This document shows positions 44,601 through 55,283 of a DNA stretch of 64,000 nt, one piece after another. This stretch comes from Chelatococcus composti. Lineage in GTDB: Bacteria > Pseudomonadota > Alphaproteobacteria > Rhizobiales > Beijerinckiaceae. Location: positions 248,001 to 312,000 of the forward strand of contig NZ_JACHEH010000001.1 of assembly GCF_014201415.1 (NCBI RefSeq), read 5' to 3'. Numbering within the stretch: the first letter of the stretch is position 1; each line of letters begins with the position of its first letter. Position numbers and translations under genes: made by a program. The notes under the pieces were generated by a model. That model was not told the DNA's origin and searched no databases. It was given only the letters and a program-made list of their open reading frames with translations.

Positions 44601-46872
44601 GCAGACGCTCGCCGTGCCGGTGAGGCTCGGCGGGCTCGCGGCGGGGGAGGAGGCCTACGTGACGGTGGCCGCTGTCGATGTCGGCATCCTCAACCTCACG
44701 CGCTACGAGGCGCCGCGTCCCGGCGACTACTTCTTCGGCCAGCGGCGTCTCGGCACGGAGATCCGCGACGTCTACGGCTACCTCATCGACGGCATGCAGG
44801 GCACGCGCGGCGCCATCCGCTCGGGCGGCGACGCGGGCGCGCCCCAGCTCGACGGCGCGCCGCCCACGCAGGAGCCGCTCGCGCTCTATTCCGGCGTCGT
44901 GCGCGCCGGCGTGGACGGTGTCGCCCATGTCTCGTTCGACATTCCGGCTTTCAACGGCACCGTGCGCGTCATGGCCGTCGCTTGGTCGAAGACGCGGGCG
45001 GGATCGGCCACGGCCGACGTGGTGGTGCGCGACCCCGTTGTCGTCGCCGGCACGCTGCCCCGCTTCCTCAACGTGGGCGACACCTCCCGCATCCACCTCG
45101 CCATCGACAATGTCGAGGGGCCGGCCGGTGACTACGTGGTCGAGGTCGATGCCTCCGGGCCGGTCATCCTGCCGCTCGAGTCGACGCATCGCACGCTGAA
45201 GCTCGACAAGGGCGCACGCACGGCCCTGTCGCTGCCGGTCACGGCCGGCGGGATCGGCACCGCGCGGCTGACCGTGCGGCTGAGAGGACAGGGAATCGAC
45301 GTGGCGCAGGACTTTGCCCTCGGCATCGCTCCCGGCACGCCGGCGCTCACCCATCGCACGGTGCGGCCGTTGCCGGCGGGCGGCAGCGTCTCGATCAGCA
45401 ATGACGTGGTGGCCGACCTGATGCCGGGCTCGGGTGTCGTGTCCGTTTCAGTGACGACGCTTGGCGCGCTCGACGTGCCGGGCCTGCTGCAGGCGCTCGA
45501 CCGCTATCCTTACGGCTGCTCGGAGCAGGTTGTTAGCCGGGCGCTGCCGCTGCTCTACGTCAACGAGCTCGCCGGTGCCGAGGCGCTGCCGATCGACCTG
45601 CAGCGCGAGGAGCGCGTGCGCAATGCCATCGAGCGGGTGCTGTCGCGACAGGATTCCAACGGCAGTTTCGGCCTGTGGTCCGTCGGCGGCGACGACATCT
45701 GGCTCGACGCCTACGTGACCGACTTCCTCACGCGGGCGCGGGAGAAGGGCTTCGCCGTGCCGCAGACGGCCTTCGACCTCGCGCTCGAGCGGCTGCGCAA
45801 CTACGTGGCCAACACGACGGAATTCGAGCGAGGCAAGGGGCAGGAGCTGGCCTATGCCATCTACGTGCTGGCGCGCAACGGCCGCCCGGTGATGGGCGAC
45901 CTGCGCTATCTCGCCGACGTCCGCCTGTCGCAGTTCGGCAGCGCCATGGCGCAGGCGCAGATCGCGGCCGCGCTCGCTCTGCTGGGCGACAGGCGCCGGG
46001 CCGAGACCGCCTTCGCGACCGCCATGGCGACGCTGCGCGGCGAGAGGGACACGCCCGCCTCGCGGCCCGACTATGGCTCGCGTCTGCGTGACGGGGCCGC
46101 CCTCCTTGCCCTGCTGGGCGAGGCTGGCACGGGCGGCGCCGAGATCCAGCAGGCGTCTCTCGTCGTCGACGAGGCGCGCGCTGACAGTCGTTACACCAGC
46201 ACTCAGGAACAGGCCTGGATGGTGCTCGCCGCCGGCGCCCTGCAGCAGGAGAACGCGCGACTCAGGCTCACCGTGGACGGGCGCGGGATTGACGGTCCCT
46301 TCTACCGCAACTATCGCGCCGCCACCTTGGACGAGGGGGCGGTGACGATCGCCAACACGGGGTCTGTCGATGCGCGCGTCGTCGTTACCGTCTCCGGCAA
46401 TCCGATGGCGCGGGAGGGGGCCCTGTCCCGCGGTTACACGGTGCAGCGCAGCTACCACCGGCTCGACGGAACGGAGGTCGATCCCTCATCGGTGCGGCAG
46501 AACGAGCGGCTCGTCACCGTGCTTAAGGTGACAGAGGACCAGGCGCGCTTCGCCCGCCTGCTGCTCGTCGACCATCTGCCGGCCGGGTTCGAGATCGACA
46601 ATCCGAGCCTCGTCGATGCCTCGTCGGCGGCGGGGCTGTCGTGGCTGCAAGGCACGGTCCAGCCGGCGCATGTCGACTATCGTGACGACCGTTTCGTCGC
46701 CGCCTTCGATCGCGACAGCAACCAGTCGGCCTTCATCACCGTCGCATACATGGTCCGCGCCGTGGCGCCGGGCCGCTATGTCCACCCGCCGGCGACGGTC
46801 GAGGACATGTATCGCCCCGAGCGCTTTGGTCGCACGGGCTTCGGCACGGTGGAGGTGACGGAGGCGAAGTAG
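41650..46872 (+). CDS. Bacterial alpha-2-macroglobulin (colonization-associated type)
   Basis: A 1740-residue periplasmic protease trap, related to E. coli YfhM. A Sec signal (about residues 1-26, ending ASA-Q) carries no lipobox cysteine, so unlike YfhM it should be soluble in the periplasm. MG2-type beta domains span about 500-900. The thioester motif GCSEQ is intact (Cys1290, Gln1293 in YPYGCSEQVVSR), followed by the alpha-helical thioester domain and a C-terminal receptor-type domain. It probably traps host or competitor proteases after membrane damage. It is followed 30 bases later by pbpC, the classic partner. Confidence 0.94.
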   Translation: MIRAAQLLAVAVATLLMLAAAPPASAQKSFERSDLASAAVRLQADLKAEAGPAAGRPAEELRRESARALARGNARQALASAAAAVAADPANAAGWTAYARAAMAVAPTNYSERYQLAERATSAAYAAYVNARGAAAEASALALLGDVFAWRQFWRPSLDAYRTSLALADNPRVRSVYEDLREKYGFRILDYRVDSDSASPRVCFTFSEPLARGRVDFSPFVAVAGNGTPAVTAEDRQLCVDGLKHGERYAVVLRQGLPSAVEETLLRNADYEVYVRDRSPQARFTGRNYILPRTGQEGIPVVTVNTDKVDVELYRIGDRNLLPTLRSDEFLSQIARWTADNIASDQGQKVWTGTLDVERRLNEDVITAFPVLEATGGKLEPGVYVMTARPAGGPPPDEDYNPVATQWFIVSDIGLTALSGEDGVHVVARSLASAAPLQGATIRLIARNNEVLGEAKSDGNGRAVFPPGLSRGKGGLAPGLVVATTEAGDYAFLDLSQTPFDLTDRGVAGRQTPGPLDALVFTERGVYRTGETVQVTALLRDARGDAAAGLPLTLVVRRPDGVEYRRATVDDQGLGGRAWSLAILPGAMRGTWRLAAYADPKGAPIGETTFLVEDYVPERLELTLAPQAPTVVAGGVANVDVAARYLYGAPGARLDVSGTVTVEAAPDNAMQGLEGYVVGLDDEPFEAVMQEVEERTETDATGKATFAVPLPEVTAPRPLRATIAVTVAEPGGRGVTRSLSLPIAQEGNVIGVRKLFSDLSDGATATFDVVAATAGGERIAMPLRWSLYRIDQRYQWFNQGGAWSYEPVRTTRRVADGRVEPGADAPARIAAPVGWGQYRLDIEAERGDAAPTSLSFSVGYTGTVSADTPDVLEMRLDKAAYAAGERMEISLRPRAAGKGTVLVVGDKVHEERLVDLDPAGTTVALEAKAEWGPGAYVVALAHRPLDVGAKRMPGRALGVAWFSVARDQRDIDVSLEVPQAMLPRQTLAVPVRLGGLAAGEEAYVTVAAVDVGILNLTRYEAPRPGDYFFGQRRLGTEIRDVYGYLIDGMQGTRGAIRSGGDAGAPQLDGAPPTQEPLALYSGVVRAGVDGVAHVSFDIPAFNGTVRVMAVAWSKTRAGSATADVVVRDPVVVAGTLPRFLNVGDTSRIHLAIDNVEGPAGDYVVEVDASGPVILPLESTHRTLKLDKGARTALSLPVTAGGIGTARLTVRLRGQGIDVAQDFALGIAPGTPALTHRTVRPLPAGGSVSISNDVVADLMPGSGVVSVSVTTLGALDVPGLLQALDRYPYGCSEQVVSRALPLLYVNELAGAEALPIDLQREERVRNAIERVLSRQDSNGSFGLWSVGGDDIWLDAYVTDFLTRAREKGFAVPQTAFDLALERLRNYVANTTEFERGKGQELAYAIYVLARNGRPVMGDLRYLADVRLSQFGSAMAQAQIAAALALLGDRRRAETAFATAMATLRGERDTPASRPDYGSRLRDGAALLALLGEAGTGGAEIQQASLVVDEARADSRYTSTQEQAWMVLAAGALQQENARLRLTVDGRGIDGPFYRNYRAATLDEGAVTIANTGSVDARVVVTVSGNPMAREGALSRGYTVQRSYHRLDGTEVDPSSVRQNERLVTVLKVTEDQARFARLLLVDHLPAGFEIDNPSLVDASSAAGLSWLQGTVQPAHVDYRDDRFVAAFDRDSNQSAFITVAYMVRAVAPGRYVHPPATVEDMYRPERFGRTGFGTVEVTEAK

Positions 46873-46902
46873 CCGCGGCCGAGGAGAGGCGGAGGTCGCA
46901 GG

Positions 46903-49011
46903 ATGCCGGCCGCATCGAGACGAGGAATCGTCGCCCTGGTCTGCTCCCGCGCATTGCGCGGGGCGGTGGGGGTCTGTGTCGTGCTACTCGTCGCGGCCGG
47001 CATCGGCCTTGCGCATTTCATCGCCTCGCTGGGGCCGCTCGACCTGGCGCAGGTCGAGGAGCGCTCCATCGTCGTCTCGGACAGGGAGGGCCGGCTGCTG
47101 CGCGCCTTCACCACGCCGCAGGGGCGCTGGCGCCTGCCCGTTGGCGTCGACGATGTCGACCCTCGCTTCATCACGCTGCTCACGGCTTACGAGGACCGAC
47201 GCTTCCGCTCGCATTTCGGCATCGACGTGCTCGCCATGATGCGTGCCGCCGCCCAGGTCGTGCTTAACGGGCGCGTCGTTTCGGGGGGCTCCACGCTGAC
47301 CATGCAGGTGGCGCGTCTGCTCGAGCCGCGCGAGGAGCGCGACCTCGCCGCCAAGCTGCGCCAGGCGGTGCGTGCCGTGCAGCTTGAGCGGCGCTTCGAC
47401 AAGGACACGATCCTTGGCTTCTATCTCACCATGGCGCCCTATGGCGGCAATCTCGAAGGCATCCGGGCGGCGAGTCTCGCCTATTTCGGCAAGGAGCCGA
47501 AGCGCCTGTCGCTGGCCGAGGCGGCACTGCTCGTTGCCCTGCCGCAATCGCCCGAGACGCGGCGACCGGACCGTTTCCCCGAGGCCGCCCGTGCGGCGCG
47601 TGACCGGGTGCTGGCGCGGGCACTCGTCCAGGGCGAGATCACGGACGCGGAGGCGCAGGCGGCGAGGGAAGCGCCGGTGCCGACGGGGCGCCAGCGGGTG
47701 CCTGTGCTGGCGCCGCATCTCGCCGAGGCGGTGGTGCGCGCGGCGCCCGGCCGGCGCGAGCATCGCCTGACGCTCGATGCGCGCCTGCAGGCCCGGCTTG
47801 AGGATCTGGCGCGGGAGACGGCCGAGCGGGTCGATCCGCGCGCCTCGGCCGCCATCATCGCCATCGACAACTCCAGCGGCGCCGTGCGCGCCTATGTCGG
47901 CGCGGCGGACTATTTCTCCGCCGAGCGGGCCGGGGCCGTCGATGCCGTGCTCGCTGTGCGCTCTCCCGGCTCGGCGCTGAAGCCGTTCATCTATGCGCTC
48001 GCCTTCGAGAGCGGCCTCGCCCATCCCGAGACCGTTCTGGACGACCGGCCCTCGCGCTACGGCATCTATCAGCCGAAGAACTTCGACCTCACTTTCCAGG
48101 GCACGGTGACGGCGCGGCATGCGCTGCAGCTCTCGCTCAACGTGCCGGCGGTGGAGCTGCTCTCCGAGATCGGGCCGGTGCGGCTTCTGGCGCGGCTGCG
48201 CGCGGCCGGCGCCGATATCGTCCTGCCGAAGGATTCTGCGCCAGGCCTTGCCATCGGCCTCGGCGGCGTCGGCGTACGCCTCTTCGACCTGGCGCGTCTC
48301 TATGCTGCCTTCGCGCGCGGCGGCGTCGTGCCGACGCTGTGGTGGCAGGACGGCGCGGCGCCCGCGGGCGAGGGGCCGCGCCTGACGGAGCCGGTCGCCG
48401 CCTGGTACGTGGCGGACGTGCTGCGGGGCGCGCCGGCGCCGCAGAATGGACTGCCGGGGCTCATCGCCTACAAGACGGGTACCTCCTACGGCTATCGCGA
48501 TGCCTGGGCCATCGGCTTCGACCGTCGCACCACCATCGCTGTGTGGGTCGGCCGGCCCGATGGCGCAGCGGTGCCCGGCCTCGTCGCGCGGCAGGTGGCA
48601 GCGCCGATGCTGTTCGAGGCCTTTGCCCGCCGGGGCGGGGTGAGCGAGCCCGTGCCCGAGCCCCCGGGCGTCATCCACGCGACGACGGCGAGCCTGCCAC
48701 CGCCGCTGCGCCACCTGCGCAAGGACGTGCCGAAGACCGTCGCCGCCGTGGCGCAGGCGCCCCTGCGCATCGCGTTCCCGCCCGACGGGGCGCGGGTTGA
48801 TCTCGGCCTTTCGGAGGGAGGCGGTGCGCCGCTCGCGCTCAAGGCGAGCGGCGGCAGCCCGCCCTTCCTGTGGTACGTCAACGGTGCGCCGCTTGGCCCG
48901 CACAGCCCCCGGCGCGAAGCGACGTGGGAGGCGGATGGGCGCGGCTTCGCGCGCGTGACCGTGGTGGACGGCCGCGGCGCGACGGACAGCGTGACGGTGC
49001 GGGTGGAATAG
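46903..49011 (+). CDS. pbpC: Penicillin-binding protein 1C
   Basis: A 702-residue bifunctional peptidoglycan synthase of the PBP1C type. It has one N-terminal membrane anchor (about residues 20-42), then a GT51 glycosyltransferase with catalytic Glu97 (AYEDRRF) and GGSTLTMQVARLL. The transpeptidase has active Ser357 in SALK, SLN-type sequence LSLNVPAVELL, and KTGTSYGYRDAW. The C-terminal BiPBP_C domain is present (about 620-702). GGAGG precedes the ATG. Pairing with alpha-2-macroglobulin suggests joint cell-wall repair and protease defence. Confidence 0.95.
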   Translation: MPAASRRGIVALVCSRALRGAVGVCVVLLVAAGIGLAHFIASLGPLDLAQVEERSIVVSDREGRLLRAFTTPQGRWRLPVGVDDVDPRFITLLTAYEDRRFRSHFGIDVLAMMRAAAQVVLNGRVVSGGSTLTMQVARLLEPREERDLAAKLRQAVRAVQLERRFDKDTILGFYLTMAPYGGNLEGIRAASLAYFGKEPKRLSLAEAALLVALPQSPETRRPDRFPEAARAARDRVLARALVQGEITDAEAQAAREAPVPTGRQRVPVLAPHLAEAVVRAAPGRREHRLTLDARLQARLEDLARETAERVDPRASAAIIAIDNSSGAVRAYVGAADYFSAERAGAVDAVLAVRSPGSALKPFIYALAFESGLAHPETVLDDRPSRYGIYQPKNFDLTFQGTVTARHALQLSLNVPAVELLSEIGPVRLLARLRAAGADIVLPKDSAPGLAIGLGGVGVRLFDLARLYAAFARGGVVPTLWWQDGAAPAGEGPRLTEPVAAWYVADVLRGAPAPQNGLPGLIAYKTGTSYGYRDAWAIGFDRRTTIAVWVGRPDGAAVPGLVARQVAAPMLFEAFARRGGVSEPVPEPPGVIHATTASLPPPLRHLRKDVPKTVAAVAQAPLRIAFPPDGARVDLGLSEGGGAPLALKASGGSPPFLWYVNGAPLGPHSPRREATWEADGRGFARVTVVDGRGATDSVTVRVE

Positions 49012-49104
49012 CGCGCCCGAAAGCGGCCCTTGCCCAAAAGGAAAGAGGCGGGCACCAGCCCGACTCCTCACGTCCTCTTATCCGCCGCGGCGGGAATGGA
49101 GCCG

Positions 49105-50547
49105 TCAGACCGGCAGGGTGTAGGCCGTCTTGACCGTGGTGTAGAACTCGATGGCGTAGCGACCCTGTTCGCGCGCGCCGTAGGACGAGCCCTTCGTGCC
49201 GCCGAAGGGCACGTGATAGTCGACGCCCGCGGTCGGCAGGTTGACCATGACCATGCCGGCCTCGACGTTGCGCTTGAAGTGGCTGGCGTACTTCAGGCTC
49301 GACGTGCAGATGCCGGCCGACAGGCCGAACTCGGTGTCGTTGGCAAGGGCGAGCGCCTCCTCGTAGTCCTTGGCGCGGATGACGCTGGCGACCGGGCCGA
49401 AGATCTCCTCGCGTGCGATGCGCATGGAGTTGGTGCACTCGGTAAAGAGCGCCGGCGCCATGTAGAAGCCAGGGGTCTCGCGGTTCAGCACCTCGCCGCC
49501 GATGACGAGCCGGGCGCCCTCGTCCTGGCCGATCTTGACGTAGGAGAGGTCCTGGTCGAGCTGGTTCTGGTCCACCACCGGGCCGATGTGCGTACCGGCC
49601 TTCAGGGCGTCGTCCACGACGAGGCCCTTCATGCGCTCGGTTACGGCGTCGACGAAGCGGTCATGGATGCCGGCCGTCACAATGATGCGCGAGGAAGCCG
49701 TGCAGCGCTGGCCGGTGGAGAAGAAGGCGCCGTTGACCGCGCATTCCACGGCCGTCTTGAGGTCGGCGTCGTCCAGCACCACGAGCGGGTTCTTGCCGCC
49801 CATTTCGAGCTGGAACTTCTTCATCGTGCCGACGCAGGCCTCGGCCACCTTTCGGCCGGTGGCGACCGAGCCGGTGAAGGTGATCGCGTTCACGTCACGC
49901 GACTTCAGCAACGCCTCGCCGACGACGGAGCCGCGGCCCATGACGAGGTTGAAGACGCCGGAGGGAACGCCCGCCCGCACGATGATCTCGGCCAGCGCGT
50001 GGGCGGAGCCGGGCACCAGGTCGGCCGGCTTGAAGACCACCGTGTTGCCGTAGCAGAGCGCCGGGGCAATCTTCCACGCGGGAATCGCGATGGGGAAGTT
50101 CCACGGGGCGATGACGCCGACGACGCCCACCGGCTCGCGCGTGATCTCAATGTCGACGCCGGGGCGGACGGAGGCAATCTTGTCGCCTGCGAGGCGCAGG
50201 GCCTCCTGCGCGAAGAAGAGGAAGATCTGTCCCGCGCGCACCACTTCGCCGATGCCTTCGGGCAGCGTCTTGCCCTCCTCGCGCGACAGCAGGCGGCCGA
50301 GCTCGTCCTTGCGGGCGAGAATCTCGTCGCCGACTTTCTTGAGGATGTCGTGACGCTCCTGGGGCGTCGTGCGGGCCCAGGCAGGGAAGGCCGCCTTAGC
50401 GGCCGCGATGGCACGCTCGGCGTCGGCGGCGCTCGCGCGGGCGTATTCGCCGATGACGTCGTTGGTGTTGGACGGGTTGATGTTCTTCGTCGTGTCGTGT
50501 CCGGCGACCCACTCACCGGCGATGAAGTTCTGGAAATGTGCGGTCAT
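49105..50547 (-). CDS. Aldehyde dehydrogenase, alpha-ketoglutaric semialdehyde dehydrogenase-like
   Basis: A 480-residue NAD(P)+-dependent ALDH. Catalytic Cys282 (GQRCTASSR) and general base Glu248 (LEMGGKNP) are intact, and the cofactor segment is APWNFPIAIPAWK. Length and the N-terminal FQNFIAGEWV resemble type I alpha-ketoglutaric semialdehyde dehydrogenases of sugar-acid pathways. That would link it to the uronate genes ~33 kb away. A succinic-semialdehyde or other aldehyde substrate is equally possible by sequence. It stands alone. Confidence 0.87.
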   Translation of the reverse strand: MTAHFQNFIAGEWVAGHDTTKNINPSNTNDVIGEYARASAADAERAIAAAKAAFPAWARTTPQERHDILKKVGDEILARKDELGRLLSREEGKTLPEGIGEVVRAGQIFLFFAQEALRLAGDKIASVRPGVDIEITREPVGVVGVIAPWNFPIAIPAWKIAPALCYGNTVVFKPADLVPGSAHALAEIIVRAGVPSGVFNLVMGRGSVVGEALLKSRDVNAITFTGSVATGRKVAEACVGTMKKFQLEMGGKNPLVVLDDADLKTAVECAVNGAFFSTGQRCTASSRIIVTAGIHDRFVDAVTERMKGLVVDDALKAGTHIGPVVDQNQLDQDLSYVKIGQDEGARLVIGGEVLNRETPGFYMAPALFTECTNSMRIAREEIFGPVASVIRAKDYEEALALANDTEFGLSAGICTSSLKYASHFKRNVEAGMVMVNLPTAGVDYHVPFGGTKGSSYGAREQGRYAIEFYTTVKTAYTLPV

Positions 50548-50682
50548 GCCTCTTCCCTGTCGTTCGTCTGGGGTTGCCGTGCGGCGCTGGGCGCCGATGG
50601 ATGTGGGCGCACCATAAGCTCCCGGGCGCATATTGCAAAAGCGTGAGCATTGCATGGCGGTCGCGCCTGCCACGCGCCGAGC

Positions 50683-51105
50683 TCACTCCACGGCTGGCTT
50701 CTCCCGGCGCAGCGACTTCACGCTCGCGCGGCGCTGCTTGCTTTCAAGACGTCGCTCGCGGGAGGCTTTCGTCGGCTTCGTCGGCCGGCGTCGCCTGGGG
50801 CGCAGGCTCGCCTGCCGAATGAGGTCCACCAGTCGCTGCAGTGCCTCCTCGCGGTTGCGCAGCCGGCTGCGGTGTGACTGGGCGGTGATGATGATGACGC
50901 CGTCCTGCGTCAGGCGGCTGCCGGCGAGCTTCATGAGGCGAATGGCCACGTCGTTCGGCAGGGAGGGGGAGCGGCGGGCGTCGAAGCGCAGCTGCACGGC
51001 GCTCGCCGTCTTGTTGACGTGCTGGCCGCCGGGGCCGGAGGCGCGGATCGCGCTCTCCTCGATTTCGCTTTCGTCGATTCCTATATGGCCGGTGATGTGC
51101 AGCAT
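50683..51105 (-). CDS. arfB: Alternative ribosome-rescue factor ArfB (GGQ peptidyl-tRNA hydrolase)
   Basis: A 140-residue protein of the YaeJ/ICT1 type that releases peptides from ribosomes stalled without a stop codon. The catalytic GGQ is in RASGPGGQHVNKTASAV (about residues 22-38). A basic C-terminal tail (RPRRRRPTKPTKASRERR) is the part that enters the empty mRNA channel. The start is at 51105, where the conserved MLHITGHIGIDESEI begins. Divergent from ettA. Confidence 0.94.
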   Translation of the reverse strand: MLHITGHIGIDESEIEESAIRASGPGGQHVNKTASAVQLRFDARRSPSLPNDVAIRLMKLAGSRLTQDGVIIITAQSHRSRLRNREEALQRLVDLIRQASLRPRRRRPTKPTKASRERRLESKQRRASVKSLRREKPAVE

Positions 51106-51258
51106 GGCGTATCCGTCAGGTCGCGTGCAGGGCGCGCGGCTTGAACCGGCCTCGCCCGCCTGATAACTCGTGGCTCGAATTTCCCCGGTGCAGTCGGCGG
51201 TCCCCGCATGCGTGGTACACGCCGGGACCATGTGACCCTTCCGTTTGAGAGAGATCGA

Positions 51259-52914
<1,656 letters not shown>

Positions 52915-52931
52915 GCGGAACCGTCTTGCGA

Positions 52932-52965
52932 GCGCCCGCGGATCCCTCCCGCGGGCGCTTTTCTA
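52932..52965 (+). terminator. Intrinsic terminator of ettA
   Basis: GCGCCCGCG (52932-52940) pairs with CGCGGGCGC (52950-52958) and is followed by TTTTCT. It is the clearest Rho-independent terminator in the window, and its U-tract runs into the stop codon of the convergent hemolysin-III gene. Confidence 0.92.
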
Positions 52966-53658
52966 TGCGTTGAGGACGGTTTTCAGGGTGCGCAGCACCG
53001 CCGCGTAGTGAACGCCGGCCGCGGCGACGACGAAGCCGTGCCAGATGGCGGCTTGGAAGGGCAGCCGGTCAGCGAGGTGGAAGACCACCCCTACCGAATA
53101 CAGCACACCGCCGACAGCGATAAGCATGAGCGTAGTCAGGCCGAGCGCATCCGTCAGCGGGGCGAGGGCGACGCCGCCTGCCCAGCCGAGGATGAGGTAG
53201 GCCGCAATCGTCAGCCGGTCGAACCGGCGCGGGAACAGCAGTTTGAGAGCGGCGCCGGCGAGAGCAGCCAGCCAGACGAAGCCCGTCAGGCCAATGGCCC
53301 AGGGGCCGCCGAGGCTGAGAGTCGTGAAGGGCGTGTAGGTGCCCGCGATCATCAGGAAGATGCCGGCCTGGTCGAACTGGCGCAGCCGCTCCTTTCGCGG
53401 CGACTCCGGCGCTAGGTTGTAGGCGCAGGAACAGCCCAGCATGACGAAGAGGCCGAGCGTGTAGAGTGCGAGGGCGGGCAGGGCGCCGTAGGCGCCTCCG
53501 TGCAGCGCGAAGGCGACGAGCACGACGGCACCGATGCCGGCAGCAACGAGGCCGATGGCATGGACGATCGCATCGGCGACGATCTCGCCGCGCGAGCGCG
53601 GACGACAGGCGCAGGTGGAGAAGCGCCCTTCCTTTGGGGGGCTGTCGGACGCTCGCAT
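52963..53658 (-). CDS. Hemolysin III / PAQR family membrane protein
   Basis: A 231-residue, seven-helix membrane protein. The family landmarks are GEIVADAIVHAIG near residue 25, YNLAPESPRKERLRQFDQAGIFLMIAGTYTPF mid-protein, and the C-terminal GFVVAAAGVHYAAVL with the conserved histidine. Bacterial members are probably hydrolase-like membrane enzymes rather than toxins. Tandem ATGs occur; the second (53658) is best spaced from the GGGGG site. Confidence 0.9.
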   Translation of the reverse strand: MRASDSPPKEGRFSTCACRPRSRGEIVADAIVHAIGLVAAGIGAVVLVAFALHGGAYGALPALALYTLGLFVMLGCSCAYNLAPESPRKERLRQFDQAGIFLMIAGTYTPFTTLSLGGPWAIGLTGFVWLAALAGAALKLLFPRRFDRLTIAAYLILGWAGGVALAPLTDALGLTTLMLIAVGGVLYSVGVVFHLADRLPFQAAIWHGFVVAAAGVHYAAVLRTLKTVLNA

Positions 53659-53777
53659 CATTCCCCCGGTCGTGCAGTTCGTTTCTGTCTCACGGCGCAG
53701 GATGAATGCGGATCGTGGCAGCATGCTGGCGGCACGCGCCGGGGCGCCACAGACGCCGCGACGCATGCAGGCCCACG

Positions 53778-55283
53778 TCAGTGATGGCGTCCGGGCGTCG
53801 GGGCGTCGCCGCGACGACGAGCCGGACGCATGAAGTCCATGCTTTCCAGCCGGTCGGCTCCGCCAGAGGCATGCCGCCTGTCCGGGCTGCGCTGCTGGTC
53901 ACGCTGCTGCGGCTTGCCGCTGCCCTGCGAGGCCGGCCGCGCCCCGCTCCGCCGGGGCGCGCTGTCTTGCTGATGCGAGCGGCTGACCTGGCCGTGACCG
54001 TTGCCGGCGTTGTGGTGGCCGGGCTGGGAGGCGTTGCGCCCGCCGTTGGGCGAGTGCCTGCCCTTGGCTGCGGCAGGCTTGCCGGCTCTGTTCCTGCTGC
54101 CGCCGTTGCGGCCGCGCGGGCGCGCCTCGGCGGGCTCCTCCGGCTCGGCGCCGGGATCGGCGCGGCGGTCGATGGCGGGGATCTTCTGGCGCGTCAGCTT
54201 CTCGATAGCCCGCAGATAGGCGCGCTCCTCGCCGTCACAGAAGGAGATGGCGCTGCCGTCGGCGCCGGCACGCGCCGTGCGGCCGATGCGGTGGACATAG
54301 GATTCCGGCACGTTCGGCAGATCGAAGTTGATGACGTGGGTGACGCCCTCCACGTCGATGCCGCGGGCGGCGATGTCCGTGGCCACGAGAATCGGTGTCT
54401 CGCCGGTGCGGAAGCTGCCGAGCGCCCGCTCGCGCTGCGACTGGCTCTTGTTTCCGTGGATCGCGGCCGCGCGGATGCCGTCCTGCTCGAGGTGGAGCAC
54501 CACGCGGTCGGCGCCGTGCTTGGTCCGGGTGAAGACGAGCGTGCGGCCGAGCTTCTCGTCCTTCAGGATCTCCGCGAGAAGGGCGCGCTTGCGCGCGGCC
54601 TCGACGAAGATGACGCGCTGGTCGATGCGCTCGGCCGTCGTGGCGACGGGCGCCACCGACACCTCGACCGGATCGCGCAGCAGATCCGACGCCAGCGCGG
54701 CAATCTCCCTGGGCATGGTCGCGGAGAAGAAGAGGTTCTGCCGCTCCTTCGGCAGGCGCGGCACGATCTTCTTGATGGCGTGGATGAAGCCCATGTCGAG
54801 CATCTGGTCAGCCTCGTCGAGGACGACGACCTCCGTCTCGGCGAAGCTCACGGCACCCGTCTGCATGTGGTCGATCAGCCGGCCGGGCGTGGCGACGAGC
54901 ACGTCGAGCCCGCGCGCCAGCGCCTCGGATTGCGGGCGGTGGCCCACGCCGCCGAAGATCACGGCGATGCGCAGGTTGAGATGGCGGCCGTAGGCGCGGA
55001 AGCTCTCGCCGATCTGGCTGGCGAGTTCGCGCGTGGGACTCAGCACCAGGACGCGACAGCGGCCGCGGACGGGGCGCTTCGGCGCATTGGCGAGGCGGTG
55101 GAGGATGGGAAGGGCGAAAGCCGCCGTCTTGCCCGTGCCCGTCTGGGCAATGCCGAGCAGGTCGCGGCCGGCAATGACGTGGGGAATGGCCTGGGCCTGG
55201 ATCGGAGTCGGTCGCTCGTAGCCCTCGCTCTCCAGCGCCTTGAGCAGCGGTTGGGCGAGGCCGAGATCGGAAAATGAAGTCAC
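53778..55283 (-). CDS. rhlE: DEAD-box RNA helicase, RhlE type
   Basis: A 501-residue ATP-dependent RNA helicase. Q motif region [13 protein letters not shown], Walker [23 protein letters not shown] (DEAD), FFSATMP and HRIGRTAR are all present in the first ~370 residues. The last ~120 residues are a basic, Arg/Gly/Pro/Gln-rich disordered tail typical of RNA-binding extensions. The likely start is the GTG at 55283, which overlaps a five-codon mini-ORF (55297-55280, reading MKDTQ) by the sequence GTGA, suggesting coupled initiation. Confidence 0.93.
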   Translation of the reverse strand: MTSFSDLGLAQPLLKALESEGYERPTPIQAQAIPHVIAGRDLLGIAQTGTGKTAAFALPILHRLANAPKRPVRGRCRVLVLSPTRELASQIGESFRAYGRHLNLRIAVIFGGVGHRPQSEALARGLDVLVATPGRLIDHMQTGAVSFAETEVVVLDEADQMLDMGFIHAIKKIVPRLPKERQNLFFSATMPREIAALASDLLRDPVEVSVAPVATTAERIDQRVIFVEAARKRALLAEILKDEKLGRTLVFTRTKHGADRVVLHLEQDGIRAAAIHGNKSQSQRERALGSFRTGETPILVATDIAARGIDVEGVTHVINFDLPNVPESYVHRIGRTARAGADGSAISFCDGEERAYLRAIEKLTRQKIPAIDRRADPGAEPEEPAEARPRGRNGGSRNRAGKPAAAKGRHSPNGGRNASQPGHHNAGNGHGQVSRSHQQDSAPRRSGARPASQGSGKPQQRDQQRSPDRRHASGGADRLESMDFMRPARRRGDAPTPGRHH

